Of a stretch of DNA of 64,000 nt, positions 53,301 through 61,674 are shown in pieces. Below the pieces are notes generated by a model that was not told the DNA's origin, searched no databases, and saw only the letters and a program-made list of their open reading frames with translations. The stretch comes from Nocardioides marmoriginsengisoli (GTDB lineage Bacteria > Actinomycetota > Actinomycetes > Propionibacteriales > Nocardioidaceae), in contig NZ_RJSE01000003.1 in NCBI RefSeq assembly GCF_003725695.1, positions 124,001-188,000 on the forward strand, given 5' to 3'. Within the stretch, counting starts at the first letter, position 1. The number at the start of each line of letters is the position of its first letter. A program made the translations under genes and the position numbers.

Positions 53301-54393
53301 CCAGCAGGCTCGCGACGGCACCGGAGATCGGGCTGCCGGCCGTCGAGCCGTGCGCGATCGTGAGCAGCACCAGGCCGAGCAGCGCGCTGAGCGCCAGCGG
53401 CACCCGGGCCGGCATGCTCGGGTGGAAGAGCCCGGCCAGGCTGAGGGCGCCGACGACCGCGGTCAGGGCGATCAGCACCGGCATCGTGGCCAGGTCGAAC
53501 GCGCCCGGCCACCAGGGCTCACCGCCGACCTGGATGAATCCGAGCCAGTGGTCGGCGCCGCGGGTGGCGTTGGTCCAGCCGAGCGGGTGCGTGGTCGCCG
53601 CGGCGGTCTCGATGTAGTCCAGGAACGGCGGGCTGTACTTGCCGAGCACCAGCAGCGGAAGCATCCACCAGGCGCAGGCCAGCGCGACCGCGCCGACCCA
53701 CCACGCCGAGAGCCGCCGGCCGAGCGTCGTCCCCAGCGAGCAGGCGAGCAGCAGAGCCGGTAGCGGCAGCGTGGCGAGCACCTCGACGGCGTTGACGCCG
53801 CCCATGCAGAGCACGGCGACGCCGGAGAGCAGGGCGCCCAGTCGGGGTGAGTACCGGCCGCGCAGGGCCAGCACCAGCGGCAGCACCACCCACGGCAGCA
53901 CGGCGGTCGGGAGCACCTCGGCGGTCAGCACCCCGCTCAGGCCGAGCAGCCGCGGCGCGAACGCGTAGGCGAGGCCGGCCACGATCGGCAGCCAGTCGGA
54001 AGCCGGGCCGGATGGCCCGCGCACGCCCCAGGCCCGGAACAGCCGCCGGGCGCCGTCGTACGCGACGATCAGGACCAGGGCCGACCAGGAGCGCTGGACG
54101 ACCCAGTCCGGGATCCCGAGCAGGTCGCCGCCGAGGAAGAAGGTGCCCTGCGGGAACAGGTAGCCGTAGGCCTGGTTCTGCAGCTCGCCGAAGGAGAGCT
54201 CCGGGTTCCACAGGTGCAGGGTCGCGCGCAGGAACGCCCCCGGGTCGGCGGTCAGGTCGAACTTGGTGTCGAAGGTGGTCGACCCCGGGCGCTGCAGGAA
54301 GCTCAGGAGGCCGAGGGCGAGGACGACCAGCAGGTGTGCCCGGGACGCGCGGGACACCCGCGCCTCCGGGGCGCGCGAACGGGCCGACGACAC
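50320..54393 (-). CDS. aftD: AftD-like alpha-(1->3)-arabinofuranosyltransferase
   Basis: This very large protein (1357 residues from the GTG at 54393, 1366 if the ATG at 54420 is used) is a GT-C enzyme with about 12 transmembrane helices in the first 460 residues. Landmarks are the external-loop TKFDLTADPGAFL, LFPQGTFFLGGDLLG and LRNVHKVDPLVRLPLAL, characteristic of AftD/DUF3367 proteins. A long extracytoplasmic region with two discoidin-like (carbohydrate-binding) modules follows, then a C-terminal helix cluster. It should add arabinofuranose from decaprenyl-phosphate donors. I prefer GTG 54393 because AGGTGGGG precedes it; TATGAT (54440-54445) is a possible -10. Confidence 0.85.
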   Translation of the reverse strand: MSSARSRAPEARVSRASRAHLLVVLALGLLSFLQRPGSTTFDTKFDLTADPGAFLRATLHLWNPELSFGELQNQAYGYLFPQGTFFLGGDLLGIPDWVVQRSWSALVLIVAYDGARRLFRAWGVRGPSGPASDWLPIVAGLAYAFAPRLLGLSGVLTAEVLPTAVLPWVVLPLVLALRGRYSPRLGALLSGVAVLCMGGVNAVEVLATLPLPALLLACSLGTTLGRRLSAWWVGAVALACAWWMLPLLVLGKYSPPFLDYIETAAATTHPLGWTNATRGADHWLGFIQVGGEPWWPGAFDLATMPVLIALTAVVGALSLAGLFHPSMPARVPLALSALLGLVLLTIAHGSTAGSPISGAVASLLDGSLAPLRNVHKVDPLVRLPLALGFAHGVGLLAAGVRARSGGRAAVRLRLPRPLRWAVPVLAVALLAASALPLFEGTLRKPGWDAVPRAWEQTTDYLAKHADGRRALVLPGSGFGQQTWGWTIDEPIQGLARSPWVSRSQVPLVPGPTIRFLDSIEDRIIDGRGSPALADVLARSGIGYVVVRRDLDLYASDAPSTSTVDQAIAQSPGLEEVAGFGSTGLGDQDSISVYAVRRNVPVVEAVESASTATVAGGPEDLITLMEAGDLDARRPVLIQTPTAADSRAPDLVADGYRLRERQFGRLRDSLSQVMTTAERYRNKRAAHDYPGVDGVARIAASYPEISALSASSSSGYADTLGAVRPELGPYSAVDGVADTYWRSAPLEHPDGQWLQVRLKRPQPLPYVDVTVGVDGFSGLPVRRIRVAADGQVSEHAVDPATGVVRVTLSGAAVRTVRVTILDTYGEHEFGVIAIRDIGFPGLALGRTLVVPPDGADGATDFVFRAQPERRACVTGDLGLDCDAEDARPAEEASGLNRTFTTTTPGTWTLTGTVTARSSASTAALLLPLAGQVGVVASSVLADDPAVSGQFAFDGDPGTPWLAARGEQQQSLELSWKKPRTLTRLRVIAAGGNARSASRAVLEADGQRREVDLGSGGLGFFEPLRTDHVTITFPASPGDPRPLGIGELAIDGIEKLTYAPAPSAATGAQCGLGPEVVVDGRTVRTRVTGRIGDVLDGGALRLSACGDPVELSAGTHTLTVGSTDRFVPTTVALTAADANPSPTVGTRTTEIRRWQSTDRSVYVGPGEAAILRIPENLNAGWRATLDGKVLEQVAPDGWQQGYRVPAGAGGLVHLVYTPDSTYRLFLLLGGIAGLLLLVGALVVGLRERRRARSTVELPEGLARPLPAGRFGIALVALAGIAGGVPLLVGTAGGLLLRRRPALVRWAAVALIAVAGIAAAVTARIDVRTSWSAYDLVTGAAIGLLLATLTYTATKEDSDD

Positions 54394-54475
54394 CAGATCC
54401 CCACCTTCTCGTGCCAACATTCAAGTAACCTGATCCGCGATCATACCGCCCGAATTATCCCGAGAGGTCGTTTTT

Positions 54476-55222
54476 ATGCCCACCGCCGACGAGCCGATCC
54501 CGCACCCGGAACCGGCTCCGGACTCCGACTTCGCCGCCGCCTGGGCGATTGCTGACACCATTCCGGGTTGGCTCAAGCCCGGTCAAGCACGACTCCTCTT
54601 CGACCACGCTCGCGCGCTCGGCCCCGGCGCCCGCGTCCTGGAGATCGGCAGCCACCAGGGCCGCTCGACCGTGATCCTCGCCAAGGCCCTCGAACCGCTC
54701 GGCGGCACCGTGATCTGCGTGGACCCGTTCGTGGAGGGGAAACTCTTCGGCGGCACCCCGACCCGGACCAAGTTCGAGCAGCACGTCGCCGCTGCGGGTG
54801 TCGGCGACCGGGTCGACCTGCGTGCCGAGTACAGCACCAAGCTCCGGCCGCGGTGGACCGACGGGTTCGACATGCTCTACATCGACGGCAAGCACGACTA
54901 CTGGACGCTCTCGGACGACCTGAAGTGGTCCGCGCACCTGCCCGAGGACGGCCCGATCCTGATCCACGACTGCTACTCGTCGATCGGCGTGACCCTCGGG
55001 ATCCTGGCGCACGTGCTGCCCTCCCGGACCCTGCGGTACGCCGCGCGCAGCGACTCGATGGCGCTCTTCTTCAACGCCCGGCCGAGCGGTGCCGACCGGA
55101 TCCGAATCCTCGGCGAGCTGCCGTGGTGGATCCGCAACGTGCTGATCAAGGTGCTGCTCCGGCTGCGGTTGCGGCCGGTCGCCCGGGTGTTCGGGCACGA
55201 CTCGCCGTACGACCCCTACTGA
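54476..55222 (+). CDS. Class I methyltransferase (Methyltransf_24-like)
   Basis: This 248-residue protein has motif I ARVLEIGSHQGRSTVILA, VICVDPF and the later acidic block FDMLYIDGKHDYWTLSDDL followed by ILIHDCYS, the profile of the Methyltransf_24 group often found in glycan clusters. It ends with a basic amphipathic helix that may dock on the membrane (WIRNVLIKVLLRLRLRPV). It is divergent from aftD and likely modifies a sugar or nucleoside-linked precursor; target unknown. A GAGAGG site lies before the ATG. Its end overlaps the HHxxxDG gene by 7 bp. Confidence 0.8.
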   Translation: MPTADEPIPHPEPAPDSDFAAAWAIADTIPGWLKPGQARLLFDHARALGPGARVLEIGSHQGRSTVILAKALEPLGGTVICVDPFVEGKLFGGTPTRTKFEQHVAAAGVGDRVDLRAEYSTKLRPRWTDGFDMLYIDGKHDYWTLSDDLKWSAHLPEDGPILIHDCYSSIGVTLGILAHVLPSRTLRYAARSDSMALFFNARPSGADRIRILGELPWWIRNVLIKVLLRLRLRPVARVFGHDSPYDPY

Positions 55223-56262
55223 GCGAGCTCGGCCACCAGCAGGTCCAGCAGCGCGGCGGTGTCCGAGGCGCTGAACTCCGTGGCCCGGGTGCGCAGGCTG
55301 ACGGTCGTCGCGGTACCGGTGCTGACCAGGCCGACCGCGAAGGCACGCGGTCCGCTCAGGGCCGGGAACATCGCCGCGTACTCCAGCCCGGCGGCCTCGA
55401 CGACGCCGAGGTTGCTGATCTGCGCGGTGCCGCCAAGCCGGCTGCGCAGCATCCGGGTGACCCGCGGACCGATCCCGCCGGCCGAGGTCTCCGGGAACTC
55501 GGGCTCGGGCAGGACCGCCGCGAACGCCGCCCGGGCCGCGTCGCGCCCCCAGGACGGGTCGAGCCGGAAGCGCAGGTAGGCGGTCTGTCGGTCCGGGGCC
55601 AGCATCCCGGTCGCTCGGCGTGAGGCGCCGGCGACGAGCAGCGGATGCTTGCGGCTGTCACCGCTCCAGGCGCGGAAGACCGCGCCGACGGCGAGTGCGA
55701 GGTCCGCGGTGCCGGTGCCCGTGCGCGGTAGCGAGCTGATCACCAGGTGCTCCCCCTTGGCCGGGGCGACCTGGTGCGATCCGAACCGCGGCGGCGGCCG
55801 GAGCACCGCCTCCGCCAGCCTCCCGATGCTGGAGCGCAGGAACGACCTCGGTGCGGCCCGGTCGCCGATGCCGCGGGCGTGCGCGACGACCTCGACCCCG
55901 CAGGCCGCCCGGGCGATCGCGAGCAGCCCGAGCCCGTCGCAGACGCCGTGGTGCGCGGCCACCAGGAGGCGCCGCTCACCATCGAGAAGCACCCGGACCA
56001 GCTCGCCGCCGGCCGCGTACGGCGCCGCGGCTGCCCGCTCGCGCCGCTCCGCCCACTCCGTCGCCGGCACCACCTCGACCCGGGGCGCCGGCCCCAGGTG
56101 CGGGTGCTCGGCCACGAGCGCTGCCAGCCGATCGGCCGCCTCCGCCGGATCCGGCGTCGCCGCCAAGCCCAGCTCGAGGCAGATCCCCCAGGTGGTGTCC
56201 GGGTCGCCGTACAGGCCGACGACCTCGTGCGCCTGGCGCCCCGCCGACCCGGCGTTCCGCAC
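55216..56262 (-). CDS. HHxxxDG-motif acyltransferase (condensation-like)
   Basis: This 348-residue protein has the catalytic motif HHGVCDG near residues 104-110 in a two-domain chloramphenicol-acetyltransferase-like fold with the C-terminal latch-like block GGTAQISNLGV. The family includes NRPS condensation domains, WS/DGAT wax synthases and Pap acyltransferases. Being short and next to glycan genes, it probably acylates a sugar or lipid. The GTG has GGGGAGCAGCGG upstream. It does not carry carrier-protein or adenylation domains, and no NRPS or PKS lies nearby. Confidence 0.78.
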   Translation of the reverse strand: MRNAGSAGRQAHEVVGLYGDPDTTWGICLELGLAATPDPAEAADRLAALVAEHPHLGPAPRVEVVPATEWAERRERAAAAPYAAGGELVRVLLDGERRLLVAAHHGVCDGLGLLAIARAACGVEVVAHARGIGDRAAPRSFLRSSIGRLAEAVLRPPPRFGSHQVAPAKGEHLVISSLPRTGTGTADLALAVGAVFRAWSGDSRKHPLLVAGASRRATGMLAPDRQTAYLRFRLDPSWGRDAARAAFAAVLPEPEFPETSAGGIGPRVTRMLRSRLGGTAQISNLGVVEAAGLEYAAMFPALSGPRAFAVGLVSTGTATTVSLRTRATEFSASDTAALLDLLVAELAQ

Positions 56263-56359
56263 CCGCTGCTCCCCTCGCGCGCTCCCGTCCGGACGACCCC
56301 GGACCGTACTGGCGACCCTACTGAGGCGGTTCGACCCGCGCCAACAATCCCGGGTGGCC

Positions 56360-56365
56360 TAGGCT
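56360..56365 (+). promoter_or_regulatory. Leaderless -10 hexamer of the flippase gene
   Basis: TAGGCT, then exactly 6 nt (CGCCCG), then GTG at 56372. Confidence 0.5.
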
Positions 56366-56371
56366 CGCCCG

Positions 56372-57685
56372 GTGAGTTCGAGAACAGGCAGTCTGCGGGC
56401 GCTGATCCGCGGCAGCGCTGGTATCGCGATCGCCATGGGTGTGATGAACGTGGCGACGTACGTGTTCACGATCTTCGCAGCCCACGTCCTCGGCCCCCGG
56501 GAGTACGGCGGGGTGGCCAGCCTGATGGGCCTGCTGCTCGTCGTGAACGTACTCGCGCTCGGGCTGCAGGCGACCGGGGCCCGCCGCGTCGTGGCCGCGC
56601 CGGAGAACCGGGAGCAGATCGAGGCCTCCGTCATGGCCGCCACCTACCGGTCGGCACTGGGCCTCGGCCTCCTCTGCCTGGCGCTGACCCCCCTGATCAG
56701 CTGGGGCCTCGCCCTGGACAACTGGTCCGCGGCGGCAATGATCGGCGTCAGCGCCGTACCGCTGACGATCATGGGCGGCCAGGCCGGCATCCTCCAGGGC
56801 GAGGAGCGCTGGGTCCCGCTGGCCGCGGTCTACCTGGGGATGGGTCTGGGCCGGATGGCCTTCGGACTCCTGCTGATGCCGAGCCTCGACACCGCCTTCG
56901 GCGCGATGCTCGCGGTCGCGCTCGGAGCGTGGGTGCCCGCGGCGATCGGGGCGCTGGTGCTCCGGCACCGCAAGGTCGGCCTGCATGCCGGGATCCACGC
57001 TCGAGGCGCGACCAGCATCCTGCGCGAGGTGGCGAGCAACTCCTACGCCCTGCTGGCCTTCTTCGCCCTCACCAACATCGACGTGATCGTCGCCCGGGCG
57101 CGGTTCGACGAGCACGAGGCGGGCCTGTACGCCGGCGGCCTGATCCTGACCAAGGCGGTGCTGTTCCTGCCGCAGTTCGTGGTCGTCATCGCGTTCCCCT
57201 CGATGGCGTCGTCGTCCTCGTCGAAGCACCGGATGTACCTGCGCGGGCTCGCCGCGGTCGGGCTGATCGGCGCGGTGGCCACCGCCGGCGCCGTGGTGCT
57301 GAGCTCGCTGGCGGTCTCGTTCGTCGGCGGCAGCGCCTACCAGGAGGTCGAGCCCGACATCTGGGCGTTCGCGACCCTCGGCACGCTGCTGGCCCTGATC
57401 CAGCTGATGGTCTACGAGGTGGTCGCGCGCCAGCACCGGGCCTCGGTGCTGATCGTGTGGGCCGGGCTCGTCGCCGTCGGCGCCGCGGCGATGCTCGTCA
57501 ACGAGGGCCACGAGCTGGTGCGCGCGGTCGCCCTCGTCGACCTGGCCGTGCTGGTCACCCTGGTCCTGGTGGCCCGGTTCCATCCGGCGCTCCGGAACGG
57601 CGACCCGGAACCCCTCGCCGGGAGCGGTGCCGGCAACGGCCCCGACAGCGACACCGACAGCGACACCGGGTCGGCCGAGCGGTAA
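56372..57685 (+). CDS. MOP-superfamily flippase (Wzx-like)
   Basis: This 437-residue protein has about twelve transmembrane helices and the start IAIAMGVMNVATYVFTIFAAHVLGPREYG, typical of the PST/Wzx polysaccharide flippases. It would move a lipid-linked oligosaccharide across the membrane. Its acidic C-terminus carries DSDTDSDTGS, a repetitive cytoplasmic tail. It lies between the HHxxxDG acyltransferase (divergent) and an acyltransferase-3 gene (convergent, 9 bp apart), within the envelope-glycan cluster. Confidence 0.83.
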   Translation: MSSRTGSLRALIRGSAGIAIAMGVMNVATYVFTIFAAHVLGPREYGGVASLMGLLLVVNVLALGLQATGARRVVAAPENREQIEASVMAATYRSALGLGLLCLALTPLISWGLALDNWSAAAMIGVSAVPLTIMGGQAGILQGEERWVPLAAVYLGMGLGRMAFGLLLMPSLDTAFGAMLAVALGAWVPAAIGALVLRHRKVGLHAGIHARGATSILREVASNSYALLAFFALTNIDVIVARARFDEHEAGLYAGGLILTKAVLFLPQFVVVIAFPSMASSSSSKHRMYLRGLAAVGLIGAVATAGAVVLSSLAVSFVGGSAYQEVEPDIWAFATLGTLLALIQLMVYEVVARQHRASVLIVWAGLVAVGAAAMLVNEGHELVRAVALVDLAVLVTLVLVARFHPALRNGDPEPLAGSGAGNGPDSDTDSDTGSAER

Positions 57686-57694
57686 CGACCCGGG

Positions 57695-58873
57695 TCAGGA
57701 CCGGCGGACGCCGCGCTTGGACCAGGCGATCGCCGGCGACTCCACCCAGGCATAGGTGGCGGCCCCGAGCGGGATCGAGATCGCCAGGATGCAACTGAGC
57801 CAGAGCAGGAAGCCGCCGACGCCGGTGCGGTGCGTGAAGTCGTTCTCCAGCAGCACGATCACCGGCAGGTGCCACAGGTAGATGCCGTAGGACCAGCGGC
57901 CGATCGCGGTCAGCGGCCGGCACGACATCAGCCGTCGCTGGGGCGAGTCGGCGCGGCTCAGCACCGCCGCGAGCAGCAGGATCACCGCGAGCAGTGTCGA
58001 GCAGAAGAACCGGACCTGGCGCTCGCTGAACGATGCCGGCACGTAGGCGGTCGGACCGCCCAGCGAGGAGTTGCAGATCACGATCACGGTCACCACGACG
58101 GCCAGCAGCACCCACGACCGGCGGAACCACCCGCGGATCCGGGTCAGGTCGACCAGGCCTGCCGTCTCGCCCTCCAGGAAGTGCGCGACCGCGGCACCGG
58201 CGGCGAAGCAGACCAGGAAGCCGGGCAGCCAGAACGAGTAGGTGAACTCCTTGCCGAGGTCCTCGACCTCGGTCCAGACCCGCCAGAGCACGGTGACCGG
58301 GACCGAGAGCGCCAGCAGCCAGATCGTCGAGTAGAACGCCCGGCGCCCGGTCAGCCGGTGCGCGACCAGCGCGGCCACCAGGCCGAGCACCGGGAGCGCG
58401 ACGTACCAGCTGAGCTCGGTGCCGAGGCTCCAGGTCTGCTCGAACCCGGGCCGCAGCCCGTCGCTGGCGAAGGTGCCGGTCAGCGTGAAGGCGCGCAGCC
58501 ACCCGTCCCAGCCGTTCGGCTGCGAGGCCGGCAGCATCACCGCGATGGTCAGCATCACCACCAGGTACGCCGGGAAGATCCGGAGCAGCCGCCGGCGGGC
58601 GAAGGTCCGGGTCTCGGGGCGGCGGCCGCGGCCGAGCGCCCACCGGGACCAGGGCCGGTAGAGCAGGAACCCGGAGAGCACGAACAGGCTGACCGGGCCG
58701 TAGCCGTGGATGCCGAACCAGTCGAAGTCCGTCCGCCCGGACGCGTGCACGGCCACCACTGCCAGCGCTGCGAAGCCGCGGAGACCTGTCAGGGAGTCGA
58801 CCTGGATCGCCTGGGACGGGGCGGTCGTCGGGGTCGTCGGGTCGTCGATCGTCTCCCCGGCCCTCGCTCCCAC
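57695..58873 (-). CDS. Acyltransferase-3 (OafA/YrhL-like) membrane O-acyltransferase
   Basis: This 392-residue protein has about ten transmembrane helices and the family signature LTGLRGFAALAVVAVHASG, then LFVLSGFLLYRPW and the conserved His/Arg positions within RRLLRIFPAYLV. It would transfer an acyl group to a polysaccharide or lipid outside the cytoplasm. The M. tuberculosis gene Rv0228, in the same neighbourhood as AftD, is of this family. GTG 58873 has AGGCAG in front, but TGTAAT lies 6 nt upstream, so a leaderless start is possible. Confidence 0.88.
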   Translation of the reverse strand: MGARAGETIDDPTTPTTAPSQAIQVDSLTGLRGFAALAVVAVHASGRTDFDWFGIHGYGPVSLFVLSGFLLYRPWSRWALGRGRRPETRTFARRRLLRIFPAYLVVMLTIAVMLPASQPNGWDGWLRAFTLTGTFASDGLRPGFEQTWSLGTELSWYVALPVLGLVAALVAHRLTGRRAFYSTIWLLALSVPVTVLWRVWTEVEDLGKEFTYSFWLPGFLVCFAAGAAVAHFLEGETAGLVDLTRIRGWFRRSWVLLAVVVTVIVICNSSLGGPTAYVPASFSERQVRFFCSTLLAVILLLAAVLSRADSPQRRLMSCRPLTAIGRWSYGIYLWHLPVIVLLENDFTHRTGVGGFLLWLSCILAISIPLGAATYAWVESPAIAWSKRGVRRS

Positions 58874-58923
58874 CTGCCTATTACAGCATGCCGATTAGTC
58901 CGAAGTGTCCCTCTTGGCAGGGT

Positions 58924-61611
58924 TCAGTGCGCAGCCTCGTGCCAGCTGCCGCCGGTGCCGACCGAGACGTCCAGCGGCACCGTCAGGTCCGCCGCGGCGG
59001 CCATCTGCTCCCGAACCAGCGCTTCCAAAGCGGCGCGCTCCCCCGCCGCGACCTCGAAGACCAGCTCGTCGTGGACCTGGAGCAGCATCCGTGAGGACAT
59101 CTGGTTCTCCCGCAACGCCCGGTCGACGTTGAGCATCGCGACCTTGATGATGTCGGCGGCCGACCCCTGGATCGGCGCGTTCAGCGCCATCCGCTCGGCC
59201 GTGTCCCGGCGCTGGCGGTTGTCGCTGGTCAGGTCGGGCAGGTAGCGGCGCCGGCCCATGATCGTCTCGGTGAAGCCGGTACGGCGTGCCTCGTCGACCA
59301 CACCGGCGAGGTAGTCGCGGATGCCGCCGAAGGTCTCGAAGTACTCGTCCATCAGGCCCTTGGCCTCGCCGGTGTCGATCTTCAGCTGCTGCGAGAGCCC
59401 GAACGCCGAGAGGCCGTAGGCGAGGCCGTAGTTCATCGCCTTGATCTTCGCGCGCATCTCGGTGTTGACCTCGGTCGGCTCGACGCCGAAGACCCGGGCC
59501 GCGGTCACCTGGTGGAAGTCGCGACCGGAGTTGAACGCCTCGATCAGGCCGGCGTCCTCGCTCAGGTGCGCCATGATCCGCATCTCGATCTGGCTGTAGT
59601 CCGCGGTCAGCAGGGTCTCGTAACCGCTGCCCACCACGAACGCCTGCCGGATCCGGCGCCCCTCCTCGGTGCGCACCGGGATGTTCTGCAGGTTGGGCTC
59701 GGTGCTGGAGAGCCGGCCCGTCGCCGCGATCAGCTGGTTGAAGGTGGTGTGGATCCGGCCGTCCTCGGCCACCGTCTTCAGCAGCCCCTCGACGGTCTGG
59801 CGCAGCCGGGAGACGTCCCGGTGCCGGAGCAGGTGCGCCAGGAACGGGTGCTCGGTCTTCTCGAACAGGTCCGCCAGCGCGTCTGCGTCGGTCGTGTAGC
59901 CGGTCTTGGTCCGCTTGGTCTTCGGCATGTCCAGCTCGTCGAAGAGCACCACCTGCAGCTGCTTGGGCGAACCGAGGTTGATCTCCTTGCCGATCACCTC
60001 GTAGGCGTCCGCGGCGGCCTCCCGGACCGAGTCCCCGAACTCGGACTCGAAGCCGGCCAGCAGCTCGGAGTCGACCGCGATGCCGACCCGCTCCATCCCG
60101 ACCAGGACGTCGACCAGGGGCAGCTCGATCTGGTCGAGGAGCTCGGTGCCGCCCCGGTCGGCGAGCTCGGCCTGCAAGGTGGTGGAGAGGTCGAGCACCG
60201 CGCGGGCGTGCAGCATCGCGGTCTCGGCGATCGCGTCGCTCTCCTCGAACAGCATCCCCTGGTCGTCGCCGCTGTCCTGCTTGAGCTCGCGCTTGAGGTG
60301 GCGCAGGGTGAGGTCGGCCAGGGCGTAGGTGCGCTGGTCGGGCGCCACCAGGTAGGCCATCATCGCGGTGTCCGTGGCCAGACCGGCGAGCGTCCAGCCG
60401 TGGGCGCCGATCGCGAGCAGCGGGCCGTTGGCGTCGTGGATGATCTTCGGACGGCCGGCGTCGGCGAGCCAGTCGGCCAGCGCGGCGTCGTCGTCCTGGG
60501 TCAGGCCGGCGATGTCGACGTACGCCGCCCGCCCGTCGCCCTGGGCGAACCCGAGACCGTCGACGCGACCCGTCCCCGAGCCCCAGGAGCCCTTGACGTG
60601 CAGGCCCACCGGGTCGGTGCCGAGGCCGGAGAGGAACGCCGCCAGCCCACCGGCGGCGACGGACTCCCCGGCCAGCTCGAAGCCGCCCTCGGTCTCCGGC
60701 TCCTCCTCCGGCGCCAGCGTGTCCATGATCCGGGTGCGCAGCTCGCCGCGGAACTCGAGCTCGTCGAGCAGGGCCAGTGCCGCCTGCCGGTCCCACTCGA
60801 CCCGGCCGAGGTCGCCCGGCGCGACCTCCAGCGAGAGGTCGGTGACCAGCCGGTTGAGCCGGCGGTTGCGGATCACGTCGTCCAGGTGCGCCCGGAGGTT
60901 CTCCCCCGCCTTGCCGCCGACCTCGTCGGCCCGGTTGATCACGTTGTCCAGACCGTCGTAGGTGGCGATCCACTTGGCCGCCGTCTTCGGCCCGACCCCG
61001 GGGATGCCGGGCAGGTTGTCGGAATCCTCCCCGACCAGGGCTGCGAGCTCGGGGTAGCGGTGCGGCGGGACGGCGTACTTCGCCTCGACGGACTCGGGCG
61101 TCATCCGGGCCAGCTCGGAGACGCCGCGCATCGGGTACAGCACGGTCGAGCTCTCGGTGACCAGCTGGAGCGAGTCGCGGTCACCGGTGAGGATCAGCAC
61201 CTCGTAGCCGGCCGCCAGCCCCTGGGTGGTCAGCGTGGCGATGATGTCGTCGGCCTCGTAGCCCTCGTAGACCAGGTGCTGGATCCGGAAGGTGTCGAGC
61301 AGCTGCTGCAGCAGCGAGAGCTGGCTGCTGAACTCGTCCGGGGTCTTGTTCCGCTTGGCCTTGTACTCCGGGTACTCGGCAAGCCGGAAGGTCTTCCGGG
61401 ACTTGTCGAAGGCGACCGCGATGTGGGTCGGCTGCTCGTCGCGGAGCACGTTGACCAGCATCGAGGTGAAGCCGTAGACGGCGTTGGTGTGCTGCCCCGT
61501 GACGGTCGAGAAATTCTCCACCGGGAGTGCGAAGAACGCCCGGTAGGCCAGTGAGTGGCCGTCGAGCAGGAGCAGGCGGGGACGGTCGGGGGACGAGGCG
61601 GTGTCAGGCAC
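58924..61611 (-). CDS. polA: DNA polymerase I
   Basis: This 895-residue polymerase has a 5'-3' exonuclease domain (LLLLDGHSLAYRAFFA, EADDIIATL, GDRDSLQLV), a middle domain in which the DxE and DxD acidic residues of the 3'-5' proofreading site are not present, and a polymerase domain: motif A LTADYSQIEMRIMAH, motif B RAKIKAMNYGLAYG and motif C LLQVHDELVFEV. Loss of proofreading is usual in actinobacteria. It fills gaps and removes primers. GTG 61611 has TAGGGT exactly 6 nt upstream and no ribosome binding site, so it is leaderless. Confidence 0.96.
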   Translation of the reverse strand: MPDTASSPDRPRLLLLDGHSLAYRAFFALPVENFSTVTGQHTNAVYGFTSMLVNVLRDEQPTHIAVAFDKSRKTFRLAEYPEYKAKRNKTPDEFSSQLSLLQQLLDTFRIQHLVYEGYEADDIIATLTTQGLAAGYEVLILTGDRDSLQLVTESSTVLYPMRGVSELARMTPESVEAKYAVPPHRYPELAALVGEDSDNLPGIPGVGPKTAAKWIATYDGLDNVINRADEVGGKAGENLRAHLDDVIRNRRLNRLVTDLSLEVAPGDLGRVEWDRQAALALLDELEFRGELRTRIMDTLAPEEEPETEGGFELAGESVAAGGLAAFLSGLGTDPVGLHVKGSWGSGTGRVDGLGFAQGDGRAAYVDIAGLTQDDDAALADWLADAGRPKIIHDANGPLLAIGAHGWTLAGLATDTAMMAYLVAPDQRTYALADLTLRHLKRELKQDSGDDQGMLFEESDAIAETAMLHARAVLDLSTTLQAELADRGGTELLDQIELPLVDVLVGMERVGIAVDSELLAGFESEFGDSVREAAADAYEVIGKEINLGSPKQLQVVLFDELDMPKTKRTKTGYTTDADALADLFEKTEHPFLAHLLRHRDVSRLRQTVEGLLKTVAEDGRIHTTFNQLIAATGRLSSTEPNLQNIPVRTEEGRRIRQAFVVGSGYETLLTADYSQIEMRIMAHLSEDAGLIEAFNSGRDFHQVTAARVFGVEPTEVNTEMRAKIKAMNYGLAYGLSAFGLSQQLKIDTGEAKGLMDEYFETFGGIRDYLAGVVDEARRTGFTETIMGRRRYLPDLTSDNRQRRDTAERMALNAPIQGSAADIIKVAMLNVDRALRENQMSSRMLLQVHDELVFEVAAGERAALEALVREQMAAAADLTVPLDVSVGTGGSWHEAAH

Positions 61612-61617
61612 GGTCCG

Positions 61618-61623
61618 ACCCTA
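61618..61623 (-). promoter_or_regulatory. Leaderless -10 hexamer of polA
   Basis: Minus strand TAGGGT, then exactly 6 nt (CGGACC), then GTG at 61611. Confidence 0.5.
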
Positions 61624-61674
61624 GTCGGTGCCCCGGACATCGGCAGCCCTGGTCGGGCCAGGCAGGATGGGCGC

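Noticed and set aside
58924-61611. Missing proofreading residues in DNA polymerase I as a novelty
   Set aside because: Loss of the 3'-5' exonuclease acidic residues is common in actinobacterial PolA.
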